Positions 37,801 through 48,897 of a stretch of 64,000 nucleotides of DNA are shown here, piece by piece. Source of the stretch: Struthidea cinerea (Eukaryota > Chordata > Aves > Passeriformes > Corcoracidae); NCBI GenBank assembly GCA_013397865.1, contig VZTI01003643.1, positions 705,129-769,128 of the forward strand. The letters are read 5' to 3'. Within the stretch, counting starts at the first letter, position 1; every line of letters starts with the position of its first letter. Made by a program: the position numbers and the translations under genes. The notes beneath the pieces were generated by a model, which saw nothing but the letters and a program-made list of their open reading frames with translations, was not told the origin of the DNA and ran no database searches.

Positions 37801-40800
37801 TCCCCTTTGGAATTTGGGCAGGCACAGACCCAATACCATCAATCACCCCACTTTTCTGTGCTGCCCCTGGCACTTTATTTACTGCCCAGGTACAGCCTCC
37901 TGCCTTAACCTCAGCCTCAGCCCGGCAGGGACACAGCCTCCCTGCCTATTACCAAAATCACGGCTTAATTTGAGCTCATTTCTTTTGTTGAGATGCAAAA
38001 CTAATTATATTGAACTACAGATGAACAGGAAGTTGCATTAGCAAATTTGTTGGGTTTTTTTGTTTTTGGGTTTTTTTTAATCAATGGGGAATTATTCAGC
38101 ATTTTTTGGGGGCTGGGGAACTTTGTAACCAGATAAAAGATACGGAGGAGGGCAGAGCTATAAAAAGTGTTATTGTGTGATTATGAAGAGGCCTTTTAAT
38201 GCAGTTATTATGTGATGCTAAAAAGGCCTTTATTGCTTGAAGTTGGAAGCAGAATACAAATGGGCTCACAGTGTCTATTAAATGAAGAGTGGAAAAAATA
38301 GTGCCCATTTCCCTGAACTGCGAGGCAAAAATAACGATTAAATAGTGATTAAAATCAGCAGCGCTGGCTTTGTTAGGCTGATCACAGCCTGAGCAATAAG
38401 GCTGAGCGAGTGGGGAGCGATTGTTTGTGTGATTCCAGGCACGGCCCCGTTGTTCTGCCGGCCCCGTTTGTCCAGGTGAGATGGCAGCAAATCGTTCTGC
38501 TGCTGGAGGCTGCCTCAGGAACGAGGGCTGAACTCTCCCCGGTGTAAAATAAGGACAGATGAGCTGGAAGTGACTCATTCGGAGTCATTCAGAGGGATGC
38601 TTCCTTCTCCTGGCAGCTGAATTCCAGAAGTTACCTGCAGTTTCTGTGGCTGAAGCTGCTGGACAAACACAGCTGGGCTCTTTTGTGCCCGATTTCATCT
38701 CCAGGGATCTGTAGGACAAAGCCTTAAAAGTTGTTTGCAAACACCCAGAGAACAAAACATGGGACTGGGCAACCCCACAGCCTGTCCAAAATCCTCCACA
38801 GAACCACCAGGAGAAGACACAAAAGACTGGGAAAAAAAGCCGGGTAGAATTTCGCTCCTTGGCGTCTCTGGCAGAACAGAAATGCTGGGATTTCTCAGAG
38901 TTTTGTGTCTGTAATAACTCCCCTGGGTGTGTCTGTGCACTGGGGAGCACTGGGAGCTCCCAATCCCAGTGGAAAAGGGAGGGAATTGGCTCTTGAGATC
39001 AACCTCAGGGCACCTGAGCATCCTGTTCTGGGCTGAACAAGCAGCAGGGTGCTGTGAAGTGGATTTGTTAATCCTGGAGGTCACAGTTCTGTCTCGTGGC
39101 AATTCCTGGGTTTGAAAAGTGCCTTTCTGGAGTTAGGAACAATCCCAGGAGGTTCCTCCTGTGCCTCCCTCACACTGGGAAGGGACTGTGCTGAGGTACA
39201 GTGAAGGAATTGCTGCCCCTCTGCACAACCTTTGCAGAAATGCTGTTCTTTATTCCCCTAATTATGGGATTTAATGATAATTTTCCAGCTGGGGGAGCAG
39301 AGGGAGCACTGACTGAATGAGGCAGATCCAGGGGTGTCCTTCCTTCTCTCCTTTCTAAAACTCCAAGAAGTTTTGCTTTCCTGTGTCCCAGGGGTGGTTT
39401 CCAGGTTTCATTCTCTGAAAATCCACCCAGCACTTCAATGCACAGAAGGAGCAGAGGCATTAGAAATAAATGCAGGAAAATCTGCGAGCTGGGGGTTGCT
39501 GCCCGGGCTCAGGTCTCCTGTTGGCCCTGCTGGCTGTATTTGCAGTGAGATATTCCCCGGTTGTGCGATTTCCTCCCGTTCTGTGCAGCTGATGTGGCAC
39601 AGACAGGCCTAAAAAGAGATGTGAGGTAGAGCCCAGATGCTGAATTCGGGGTGATGGAGAGTTCAGTGCTTTCCACAGAGCCTTTCTTCTCGGTTCTGGC
39701 TGGAACAGAAATCACCTGAGGATGGAATGAAAGGCATTAACAAGCCCAGCCTGTGCCACTGCCTTCCCAGCAGGCAGCAACTCTCACGAGTGCAGGAGAG
39801 AGCCAGGGCTGCATTTACAGAGTGGAGCGTGGGGGAAAATGGGGATGAATTCCTGTTAGATCTCAATTAGCTCCGAGCCATTGCAGCAGCACCCCAGAGC
39901 TGAGCAGAAAGCAGGCTGCTGGCTGCTCTAAAAGCCCTTCCCTGGGCTGGTTTTTCAAGCTCCTTCCCGTTACTCAGCAGGTCCAGGGGTACTTTAATGT
40001 CCTTTTCTGAAATCCCTGCAGGACGTGCAGCCCTCCATGTGACCGTGGCCAGAACTGGAGCACTCAGCGCTCCCAAGCTTTGCTTCCAGTTGAGTCTTGG
40101 CTGGGTCCTTGGTGTTTGGGGCTGTATCCCAGTGTTTTGGGCTGGAATACCAGCATTTATCAGTACAGCCTGCTGAACTCCAGAGAGGAAAACCAGAGAA
40201 GTGCAGGGACCTTGCGCTGGGGTTATCCCGGCTCCAATTATTGCTTCCAGTTTCCTTCTGGAGGGAAACGCTGTGTCAGGGTGGCTGTTGGCTAAAGAAA
40301 GTGCTCAGAAAATCCTGATATTCCTGTCCTTTCCTAATGAGGGCAGGCAGTGCTCCTTCAGCTGTGGGAGTGCCATACTCGGTGCCTATCCCCCAGTCCA
40401 TATGTTTCCCCAGCACTTTAAGGAATGTTGCCATTGGCACACACAGCCAGGTTTTCATTCCTGAAGCAGTGCATGTTTCTTAAAACCCCAGGTGTGCTTG
40501 GCAGCTGAAATAATACCTCTGTGGTCTGGAGGTAAAATTAGCTGCTCTGGGAGAGAGATTTGCAGATTTTCGCGCACTACATAAAAACACAGAGGGTGTT
40601 TTCCAAAGAAAACCTGTTTTGGTGTCCTCAAGTTCAACTTGACCCAGGCTTGTTAGGCCACAGATCTGCCTGGAATTAAGCTATAGCTGGAGGAGAGCCA
40701 GAATCCAATTACATTTTCTGCCTAATGGGTCATAATTTATGCAATGAAGAAAGAGGCAGGGATGTTGCTGGGGGAGAAGGGCACTGGGCCTGCGTGGATG

Positions 40801-41026
40801 TGCACTGGGAAGGGCTGATGGTAAATGGGAATGGGGATGGCAGGGGTGCTGTCCTTCCTCGTGTTTCAAACCTTCCTCTCGTGTTTCAAACCAGCAATTC
40901 AGATCAGAAAATAGGCATCATACTGGTCTGTAAATTGAATAAGGGATCCATGGGGATTGTAAGGTTGGCAAAGCTTTTTTGCTGGAGATCGCTGCTCCTG
41001 TCTAACTGTGCTCATTCCCTTCCCAG
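34896..41026 (+). other. NCAM1: distal part of the first intron, no gene
   Basis: No exon before the acceptor at 41025-41026. Two AT-rich blocks without repeat signatures, 35630-35880 and 38090-38400 (the latter with CCAGATAAAAGATA and several TTAAA/GATTAAA cores), are weak candidates for regulatory DNA. A short tandem duplication lies at 40853-40892. Confidence 0.55.
40853..40892 (+). repeat. two-copy tandem duplication
   Basis: The unit CCTTCCTCGTGTTTCAAA is repeated immediately with a CT insertion in the second copy. It lies about 135 nt upstream of the exon 1 acceptor. Confidence 0.85.
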
Positions 41027-41101
41027 CCTCTCTCCAAGTGGACATTGTTCCAAGCCAGGGGGAGATCAGCGTTGGAGAATCCAAGTTCTTCTTATGTCAA
41101 G
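41027..41101 (+). CDS. NCAM1: NCAM1 exon 1: mature N-terminus, first half of Ig1
   Basis: This 75-nt exon follows TTCCCAG and ends before GTGCGT. It opens with CC, the last two bases of a codon begun in the leader exon, then encodes SLQVDIVPSQGEISVGES and KFFLCQ plus the first base of Val. LQVDIVPSQ is the mature NCAM N-terminus after signal-peptide removal. The Cys near the end is the first of the Ig1 disulfide pair. Ig1 takes part in cis and trans homophilic contacts with Ig2 and Ig3. The exon gets a separate entry because the signal peptide is encoded upstream of the window. The next intron is only 163 nt. Identification is certain from sequence; the numbering is the classical scheme. Confidence 0.97.
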
Positions 41102-41264
41102 GTGCGTGGTGGCTGGAGGCACCTGGATTTAATTAGTTAGAAATGGAAGTGCCCCGGGCTGTGATGGTATTTGCTGCTGTGGGGTGGGGTAGAGCCCTTC
41201 AGCGGTGGCGTCTGTGAGCAGCGCAGAGCTGGGCTGTCTCACTGTGCTCTTTTCTCGCCCCCAG

Positions 41265-41483
41265 TGGCAGGGGAGGCCAAGTTCAAGGACATCTCGTGGT
41301 TCTCCCCGAACGGGGAGAGGCTGACCCCGAACCAGCAGCGCATCTCGGTGGTGCGCAACGATGACTTCTCCTCCACCCTCACCATCTACAACGCCAACAT
41401 CGACGACGCCGGCATCTACAAGTGTGTGGTCAGCAGCCTGGAGGAGGGCGACTCTGAGGCCACCGTCAACGTCAAGATTTTCC
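41265..41483 (+). CDS. NCAM1: NCAM1 exon 2: remainder of Ig1
   Basis: 219 nt, from CGCCCCCAG to the donor GTAAGG. It completes Val (G|TG) and encodes AGEAKFKDISWFSPNGERL, then a block ending in QQRISVVRNDDFSSTLTIYN, ANIDDAGIYKCVVSSLEEGD and SEATVNVKIF, with a final C that starts the Gln codon. The core Trp (ISWF) and the DDAGIYKC motif with the second Ig1 cysteine are intact. The domain is complete when joined to exon 1. Chicken NCAM, as I recall it, has VSSVEEG where this has VSSLEEG, a conservative change. The exon is clearly CpG-richer than the flanking introns. Confidence 0.98.
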
Positions 41484-42163
41484 GTAAGGCAGCGCCTCCC
41501 AGGCTTTTTTCTTGCACGTTTGTGAGGCAAGATTGGGGAGGAAACTGTTTCACCTTCCTGGGAAAAGATCTGAAGGGGAAGGAGGAGGGTGAGAGGAAAG
41601 GGGTGTTAAGGAGATGCAGCCTTCTCCTTTCTTGGTGAGGAGGGGTGAGTGGGAGTCAGGATGAGTTGGATGGTCAGGGCTTCTCCAGCACCTCCACGGC
41701 TTAAATCCTTCTGAAAGGCAGCAGAGCAAGGGCTGGAAGGAGAGGGTTCTGGTTCTCCTTCTGCTTCTGGCAGGAGAAACAGAGAGAGGAGCTGTTGTGG
41801 GTGGCAGACACCTCTAGTGTGGAGCAGAGGGGCCCACGTGTTCAGAGGGTTTGTAATGAGCCCTCAGCTTGTCCAGCAGAGCCCTGGGAGCAGCTCCTCC
41901 CTCCCTGCTGGGAGGCCGAGCAGTGCCAAGCTCACATTTTGCAGTGGGGGTTATTCAGGGTGGTGACTGGGGCCCCTGTGGGCACGGGGCTGGAAATGGG
42001 GGTGCTGTGGGCAGTGTGCTCACTCAGACCTTTATCCTCCCCTGGGAACAAGGAGACTTGTGGGGGTTTGGGGGTTTCTGTGCTTCCCTCAGGCTGCAGG
42101 CAGGAGCACAGCTCCAGGTGTGCTGAGAAAGCTGCAGTGACCCTGTCCTTCCCTTGTTTCCAG
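41484..42163 (+). other. NCAM1: intron 2
   Basis: 680 nt, GTAAGG to TTCCAG. Nothing else recognised. Confidence 0.9.
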
Positions 42164-42307
42164 AAAAGCTGATGTTCAAGAACGCTCCCACCCCTCAGGA
42201 ATTCAAGGAAGGGGACGATGCTGTGATCGTGTGCGACGTGGTCAGCTCACTGCCCCCCACCATCATCTGGAAGCACAAAGGCAGGGATGTCATCCTAAAA
42301 AAGGATG
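42164..42307 (+). CDS. NCAM1: NCAM1 exon 3: first half of Ig2 with heparin-binding patch
   Basis: 144 nt, acceptor TTTCCAG, donor GTAAGG. It completes Gln (C|AA) and encodes KLMFKNAPTPQEFKEGDD, AVIVCDVVSSLPPTIIW and KHKGRDVILKKD plus the first base of Val. The first Ig2 cysteine is in VIVCD and the core Trp in TIIW. The basic run KHKGRDVILKKD is the NCAM heparin-binding segment, which continues into exon 4 (VRF). It mediates binding to heparan and chondroitin sulfate proteoglycans. The Ig2 domain also contributes to the Ig1-Ig2 dimer. Confidence 0.98.
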
Positions 42308-43010
42308 GTAAGGTCTCGGTTCTTGTCCATTCCGGGATTGAATGTCCATCTCCCATCAGGGCTCACACACAAAATGCTGGTGGTCACAAGGGACAGGAGA
42401 AGCAGTTTGTGCCTGACACGAGGCCATGGGATGTGAATTTAGTTCTTCCAGGTGTTGTGGTTTGGCAATGGCAGGGCAATCACGTTCCCACAGAAATGGC
42501 CATCAGGCTTTAGTACTGGAATCAGCCAAGGAATGCTGGAAAAGAACCAAAACAGGTCAAAGAAGTGCCATCAGACAGAAAAGCTGAATGCTGCGACACC
42601 CTCCAGCCTTCCTGAGGAAAAGGGGCTGAAAGCTCCTTGCAAGAACTTTTCCCTCTCTTCCCAAGAGAGGCCCTGACTGCAGCTGAGCAGGTTTCCCACG
42701 CCTGGCACGAAGGTAGTGAGGCTGCAGCTCTTGGGCAGGAGGGATGGGTCCCAAACTGCTCACTGCCTGGTGTGATGCAGTGTAAACGTGTCTGTGTGAG
42801 CATTTATCGTTCGTCTCTCGGAGCACTCGCACTGCACAGCACCAGAGCAGTTGGCTGCTCTGCACAGATGCTTCTTCCTTGGCAGAAGCAGCTCCAGCTC
42901 CAGCAGCATCTCCAGTTAATGGCGGGGAGGGAGATTTTATTCCACCAAGCCCAGAAGGGGCGAAGAGAGGAGAACCTGGAGTGAGCTTCCCTTCCTTTTG
43001 TCTTTTGCAG
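42308..43010 (+). other. NCAM1: intron 3
   Basis: 703 nt, GTAAGG to TTTGCAG. A TGTTGTGGTTTGGC stretch near 42452-42465 resembles the start of some avian LTRs, but nothing after it supports that. No gene seen. Confidence 0.85.
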
Positions 43011-43148
43011 TGCGGTTCATCGTCCTGTCCAACAACTACCTGCAGATCCGGGGCATCAAGAAGACGGATGAGGGCACCTACAGGTGTGAGGGGAGGATCC
43101 TGGCCCGTGGGGAGATCAACTTCAAAGACATCCAGGTCATCGTGAACG
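43011..43148 (+). CDS. NCAM1: NCAM1 exon 4: second half of Ig2
   Basis: 138 nt, acceptor TTTTGCAG, donor GTGAGG. It encodes (V)RFIVLSNNYLQIRGIKK, TDEGTYRCEGRILARGEI and NFKDIQVIVN, plus the first base of the next Val. TDEGTYRC carries the second Ig2 cysteine, and FKDIQVIVN is the last strand. All Ig-fold positions expected here are present. Its first residues finish the heparin-binding patch begun in exon 3. Confidence 0.98.
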
Positions 43149-43574
43149 GTGAGGGGCTCAGAGCAGGGGTGCAGCACCTCGCCCCAGGCTGCTGCTGGAA
43201 GTGCAACCTCAGGTTCACACCATCCTCCTCCTCTGCTGTGTCCAGTAAAAATGTCCATCGAATTCAGTGAGTGTTTGCCAGGAAAACTCAGGTGTTTACA
43301 GGAAAAAAACATGTTGAGATGCCTGAAGCTTAGAGTGAGGAGCTGAGCTTGGTGCCACTGACAAGTGGTTTTGGCCACCACAGTGAGGTTTTTTGCCCTT
43401 TCTCCCCCGTGCTGATGGTTTTGGAGAGCTCGTGCCTCAAACCCATTGATCAAACCCTGCAGGTGGTGGTGGCAGGGTTTGGGTGACTGGTGGCATCAGA
43501 GATGCTCAGGGAGCCTCCCTCTCGCTCACACCTTCTGTCCTTTCCAACTCAGTCCTGGCTTTCCTCTCTTCCAG
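43149..43574 (+). other. NCAM1: intron 4
   Basis: 426 nt, GTGAGG to CTTCCAG. Nothing else recognised. Confidence 0.9.
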
Positions 43575-43692
43575 TCCCTCCCTCCGTGCGTGCCAGGCAG
43601 AGCACCATGAATGCCACTGCCAACCTCAGCCAGTCTGTCACCCTGGCCTGTGATGCCGATGGCTTTCCTGAGCCCACCGTGACGTGGACCAA
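43575..43692 (+). CDS. NCAM1: NCAM1 exon 5: first half of Ig3
   Basis: 118 nt, acceptor TCTTCCAG, donor GTAAGA. It encodes (V)PPSVRARQSTMNATANLSQ, SVTLACDADGFPEPTVTWT and the first two bases of Lys. The first Ig3 cysteine is in TLACD and the core Trp in TVTW. Two overlapping-region sequons occur, NAT and NLS. The first corresponds to the N-glycosylation site usual for NCAM Ig3. The second depends on Ser following NL; mammals, as I recall, have Gly there. Ig3 forms the zipper contacts with Ig1 and Ig2 of opposing molecules. Confidence 0.98.
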
Positions 43693-44381
43693 GTAAGATG
43701 CTGTGTGCAGTGTCCTGCTGGGGTGTGGATGATTCCCCAGGCCTGGAAAGCCAGGCTGGAGGGAAGGGAACGTTCTAACTGGGGTTAAGATGAGTTGATT
43801 TTTCTCACAAGAATGGCCTTGTGATGGGGCTGAAGTCACCTTCTGCTGTGGGTTAGGCAGGGAGCACAGAGCCCACCCAGGGGGAGTGGGATGGGGAGGA
43901 GAATCAGAGAGTAAAAATCCTGTTGGTTGAGATAAAAACAGTTTAATAAAGCAGAGCAAAACAAGGAATTCCTTCAGTGCTCCCCATCATTCAGCCGGGT
44001 CAGCTGTGTCCCCTCCCAGCTTCCTGCATTTCCCTGTCAGGCAGTGATTCACGCTGCAGGGACGCTGTTCTTGGAATTCCGTAGCCTTTGGTGCAGGTTA
44101 GGAGCACAAATTGACGTGGAAGAGCTGATGGCAGCTTGGAATGATGCCTTGGTATGCAAGAAGCCACCCTCGGTGTGGTTACAGCTCTGTGGCGTGTCAG
44201 GGGGTGGGAGGTTCAGCTGCCAGGAGCCCTGAGGCAGGCGGGGTTGGGAACAGGGCACAGGCTGAGCTCTGGAGCCCGTGGGGAAAGGAGAAGGTGCAGG
44301 TCCCTCTCAGCACGAGGAGCTGCAGTGCAATAACTGCGTGAACAAGCCTAAGCCAGCCTTGGATTGCTTCCGTGCCCCCAG
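43693..44381 (+). other. NCAM1: intron 5
   Basis: 689 nt, GTAAGA to CCCCCAG. Contains an LTR-like fragment around 43880-44015; otherwise nothing recognised. Confidence 0.9.
43880..44015. mobile_element. possible endogenous retrovirus LTR fragment
   Basis: The segment with GAATCAGAGAGTAAAAATCC, TGTTGGTTGAGATAAAAACA, GTTTAATAAAGCAGAG and AAAACAAGGAATTCCTTCAG resembles a piece of a widespread avian LTR that I recall only approximately. It is short and non-coding, with no internal genes nearby. Boundaries and orientation are uncertain; it could be another repeat class. Confidence 0.4.
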
Positions 44382-44551
44382 GGATGGAGAGCCCGTGGAG
44401 GAGGTGGAGGATGAGGACAAGTACAGCTTCAACTACGACGGCTCCGAGCTGGTCATCCAGAAGGTGGACAAGAGCGACGAGGCCGAGTACATCTGCATCG
44501 CTGAGAACAAGGCCGGCGAGGCCGACGCCACCATCCACCTCAAAGTCTTTG
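44382..44551 (+). CDS. NCAM1: NCAM1 exon 6: second half of Ig3
   Basis: 170 nt, acceptor TGCCCCCAG, donor GTAAAC. It completes Lys (AA|G) and encodes DGEPVEEVEDEDKYSFNYDG, SELVIQKVDKSDEAEYICIA, ENKAGEADATIHLKVF and the first base of Ala. EAEYICIAENKAG is the classic second-Cys Ig motif. The loop EPVEEVEDEDK is strongly acidic; chicken NCAM, as I recall, is also acidic there but with a different sequence (EPIEQEDNEEK), so this is one of the more variable stretches of the ectodomain. Confidence 0.98.
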
Positions 44552-45319
44552 GTAAACAGCCCCTGAGCACCCCCTGGCAGCCCGGCCGGGTGCTGGTCAC
44601 ACCAGTGTGAGCTGGGAGTAACCCGCTTATCCCAGTTAGTGCCTGCTGGGGCTCATCCCGAGCTGCCGCTCTGCCTGTGCACCTCTGCCACCGTGTGTGT
44701 GTGCGTGGGAAACTCAGCCCAGCTCCTCTCTGCTTCCCTCTGCTCAAACACGGGCAGGGCTGCTGGAAATGCCTTCCAGGCTGAATCCTGATCCACCAAA
44801 GCTGCTGTGAAAAGGGCTTTAGCACTTGAGTGGGGCTTGCTACAACCTGGACAGGGAGGTGAGCTCCACCCCACCACTGTGTGAGTGACCTCAGGCTTGC
44901 AGGAGTGAATCAGCAGCTTTCCTGCCTCCCAGGAATCTGGAAGTGTTAAGGAATGTAGAATTCTCCCTGCCTTGTGGGCAGCCACCTGACAAAGCTGCTT
45001 AGCAAAAGGCTAATTTGAGGCAGGGAAAGTGGGCAAGGAGGTGGAAGAGTGAGCTGGTAATCCCGGGGGCTGAGCATTTGTACTCTTAAATGGGTCCTCT
45101 CTTAGGAGCCTCAGCTGTGAGAATGAGCACAAGAGGTTTCTTAGGTGTTTTACTTCTGCAAGGAGGTGCCCTCTTTAATGTCCCTCTGCTCCTTCCCCAG
45201 CTGGCAGTGAACCTGTCCCAGTTCTCCCCAGTGCTGCTTGTTTCCAACACCGCTGGTGGCAGACCAGCTTCATCCTGAGCCCCACCTGAGTGAAGGCTCC
45301 TTTTTCTTCTCCTCCCCAG
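44552..45319 (+). other. NCAM1: intron 6
   Basis: 768 nt, GTAAAC to CTCCCCAG. Nothing else recognised. Confidence 0.9.
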
Positions 45320-45462
45320 CCAAACCCAAAATCACCTACGTGGAGAACAAGACAGCCATGGAGCTGGAGGATCAGATCACGCTGACCTGCGAGGCGTCAG
45401 GGGACCCCATCCCCTCCATCACCTGGAGAACCTCCACGCGGAACATCAGCAACGAGGAGAAG
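45320..45462 (+). CDS. NCAM1: NCAM1 exon 7: first half of Ig4
   Basis: 143 nt, acceptor CCTCCCCAG, donor GTACAA. It encodes (A)KPKITYVENKTAMELEDQ, ITLTCEASGDPIPSITW and RTSTRNISNEEK, ending in phase 0. Sequons NKT and NIS match two conserved NCAM glycosylation sites. The first Ig4 cysteine is in TLTCE and the core Trp in SITW. The exon ends exactly where VASE can be inserted: EEK joins either TLDG of exon 8 or ASWTRPEKQE of VASE. The donor GTACAA is weaker than a consensus GTAAGT, which may help alternative exon choice; that last point is inference. Confidence 0.98.
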
Positions 45463-47098
45463 GTACAACCCTTCCCAAAGCCCTGTGGGGTTGGTGGGCT
45501 CAGCACAGCTCGTCCCTGCCTGTCCCTGGCCTGGAATTGCATGCGGATGCACGTGGAGATCCTGCTGCTCCCCGCAAGGGGCCCGGAGCAGTGCCACACG
45601 TGCCCTCTCGTGAAGAGCCACCTCGGCTTAGAACAGCTGGGGAGATGCTTTGTAATTCCTGCTGTATTCACTCAGGGCTGGATTAAATTGAAGAGACCCT
45701 AAACCCTCTTCAGAGGAGTTCCTACAGTTGCAGGAGGCTTCTGGGAGGAGGTGGGAATGAGCACCCTGATCCCAGAGCTGCCCACGCTGCCCACGCTGTG
45801 CACAGGAGAGGTGAGGGCTGCCCCCTCTCCAGGATGCAGAGGACCAAAATGAGCCTGTTCATTCCTCCTCCGTGCTGTCCTCTGACACTGCACATCCCTG
45901 AAGCACAAAAGCCTGGCTGCCTTTTGTGCTCACCTGTTCTGTTGATCCCATCAATACCATTTTGTTCTTAAAAGGCAAAAATAATTAGCAGTTTTTTCTT
46001 CTTGAAGAAGAGTGCTGATGTTGTTAATGGCGACAGCTCCTTTAATTAGACGAGGTTAGGACGTGCTGCTGTACTGGAGATGTTTCATAAGTGACCAGGA
46101 GGCAGAATTTGGAGCCAGAGAACGCCTAGACAGAAGTGGGAGTGAGGAGTTGTTGCTAATTAATAATCTTCTAATAACAGGATGCTTCAGGGCTCAGCTG
46201 CCTTGGCCATGCCAGAGGTTCTGGCTCAGTGTGGAGGCAGCAGGTGACACTCTGAAAGTCTTGGAGCAACAGAGGTGTCCACTGTCACTTGTCCCCACAG
46301 CTGCTGTCCTGCACTGCAGCTCCTAAATGAGCTTTTTTAATTGCCCCCATGACATCAGCCCCTCCCTGCCTTGTTCATGTGTAACTTTATTAATCAGGGT
46401 GCCAGAGTTTTCCAGCTTCAGTTCTTTCTTAGCATCTTTTGGCTCCCAGGGCTGCTGTGAATCCCTGCAATGTTCAGGGACAGGTTTCCAGTGCCTGCAG
46501 AAGCTGCAGCCTGACTGGGGGCTGTTTGGGCAGGATTTGAGGTTATTTGTTTGTGGGTTTGTCTCTGTTAGGAGAGCCCTGGGAGGTGCCAAGGGCTCCA
46601 GTGCTGCTGGCTCTGGAGTTTGGATCACAGCCATGGACAGAGCTTGGTCAGGGAGGAGAATGGAAGACCTAAATCAAGTGGTAGAAGAGCCCCCCCTCTG
46701 CAGCCCAGCTAAGCCATCGAGGTCTCAGTGGCAAAACTGCTAACTAATTTTTGCTGATTTTTGAGTCTCATGTATCCTGCTCGATGCTCTCGGGGTGGTG
46801 ATCAATAGCAAGGGAAATGTTCATACTCTGAGGCTTTCAGCTGGGGGAGAAGCCAAGGTTTGAGGTACTGCCATGTGTTCATGTGCTGGTTCAAACCTTC
46901 AGGGCAAACGTTATTTTATCATATCCCATGCACTTTCTAGGCTGGATTATTCTCTGCGTGTGTGTGCATTTTGTTTTGGTTTGTCTTGCACTTTTCCCAT
47001 TCTCTATCTTGTGCTCTAAGCTGAGGTGAATGTTTCAGATGTCCAGCAAATCCCTAGGTCAGAATAGCTCTATAAATATTCTAAAGCAAATTCTGTTA

Positions 47099-47123
47099 GA
47101 ATATTTAATTCCATTAAATATTC
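47099..47123. repeat. perfect inverted repeat, 11-bp arms
   Basis: GAATATTTAAT at 47099-47109 and ATTAAATATTC at 47113-47123, separated by TCC. It is AT-rich and could form a hairpin in pre-mRNA, 2.4 kb upstream of VASE. Confidence 0.9.
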
Positions 47124-48897
47124 TGTTACAAAGGCATATATTCCATTTATTCTCCACTTGCTTTCTCTGACACAGCACAGGGAAATGAATGGTCTTTGAT
47201 GCAGGACAAACAATGCTATTTTAAGAATTATCAAGCCCTATTTTTGCATATTTCTGTTATCCAGGTACTTGGATGCTTCTCTCTTGCCTCATGTTGTTTG
47301 CTCTTGTAGTCTTCCTTCAGTGTAGGTTTTTAGAGGTGTAGAGATGCCTTAACTCCCATGAACATTCTGGAAAACCTACCCAAACCCCCAAACAAGAAGC
47401 AAGTTTTAGTTCAGCCCAGAGTTTGGGATGTCCCAGTCTCAGTGCTCTGCCACCCTTCCATGGAGCAGTTGTGGGGACATTCCTGGGTTTGTCACCCAGC
47501 GGTGGAGCTCGGCCTGTGGGGATGGGAGGGAAGCACTCTGCAGGTCCTTGATCCTTTATCCAGAGCTGGATCTCGCTGGGAGCTGCTCTCCCAGCCTCGT
47601 CACCATTCCCTGGAGGGCAGAAAATAAAGGGAACATCTTCTCACGAAAGGAGTCAAAGAGCAGAGGAAGGGATCAGCTCTGACTTCTCCCTCCTGCATCC
47701 CAAACACAGTTTAACCTGTGTGCTGTCACTGGGCCTTTCCCCCAGGGCTGCCCCACAAGGCTCCCTGTTCCTCAGGCAGGAAAATGCAGGTTTCTGGATG
47801 GATCTGAGTGGCTTGGCTGAATTACAGGTGTCTGTCTCCCCTCTGAGCGGAGAATTCCATCACCTCATTGTGCTGTCCTAGAAACAGCCCAGTCCACCCT
47901 TCCTCCCATTTTCTGGGTTGCTGTTGCTGCCCAGCAGCCTCTCTCAGCTCTGTGTTGTTGGCAGCTAAAGCAAATGGATGAGTTTTTAATAATTTAGGAG
48001 TCTGAAGGTGCACGAGGCTTTGGATTCCCCCTCATTCCCTGCGTGGTGCTGGGTAGAGCTGGTCTGTCTCTGTCTTGGTGAGGAAGAGTTAGTGCGGAAT
48101 TCTCTGGGGTTGGGAATGTGGCTCTGCCTCTTTCCCCACACCCCTGAGGGCCGTTGCAAAGAAACAGCAAACTCTGAGGGTTTGGGAATGGGCTTTTTTC
48201 CTTCTTCATCTTCCTTTGGGTTGACACCAAGGGATAAAAAGTGTCCCCCTGTGCTGACACGACAGAGAGCAGTGAGCAGGAGTGCGAGGGGACTCACAAG
48301 GCAGGTCCCTGAACGTAACTGGGACTGAAAAAGGGATTATTCTGGGTTAGTGGGCTGCCTGTTCAGCTTTCAAGCACCTTGTGCACAGCAGGGTATATAC
48401 ACCTAGAAATGACCAGGTCTTGGGAGTGTCCCACCCCCTGCAGGGGTTGGTAGCTCCACCTCAGGCTTCTCCTGACGAGCAAACCATTTGCTTTCATCAG
48501 AGCCATTGCCACACGAGGCTGCGTGTCCCATCCGTTGGTATTTCAGTCTCACAGTGTTCACCAGAAGCCCCGTGGCAGCAATGCTCTGGTTTTGGTTCTC
48601 ATTCCCTGAGCCTCCATCTCCATCCCTGTCACTCGTGTGTGCTGTGACATCCACACAACGTCCCCGTGCCTCACAGCCAGTGATGCCATCCTGGCTCTCA
48701 TGGTAGCAGGTGATTTTTGACTCCTGAACTGAAGGGGATCAGTTGAAATAATAGAGACCAGGAAATATCTGAAATAGAAATTATAGGGGGGGAAAATGGA
48801 ATGCAGCAACTTGGCTCTTTGTGAGCCGCAGTGAACACAGTCCACGCTGCTGGTGGCTTTCTGTGAGTGGGAAATATTTGCTTTAATGCAAGGTTTG

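Noticed and set aside
42452..42520. TGTTGTGGTTTGGC as an LTR start
   Set aside because: The sequence after the first 14 bases does not continue as any LTR that I recognise, and there is no matching end.
42557..43453. 298-codon open frame on the - strand
   Set aside because: It runs antisense through NCAM1 exon 4 and flanking introns; the openness comes from GC-rich antisense composition and no protein family is recognisable.
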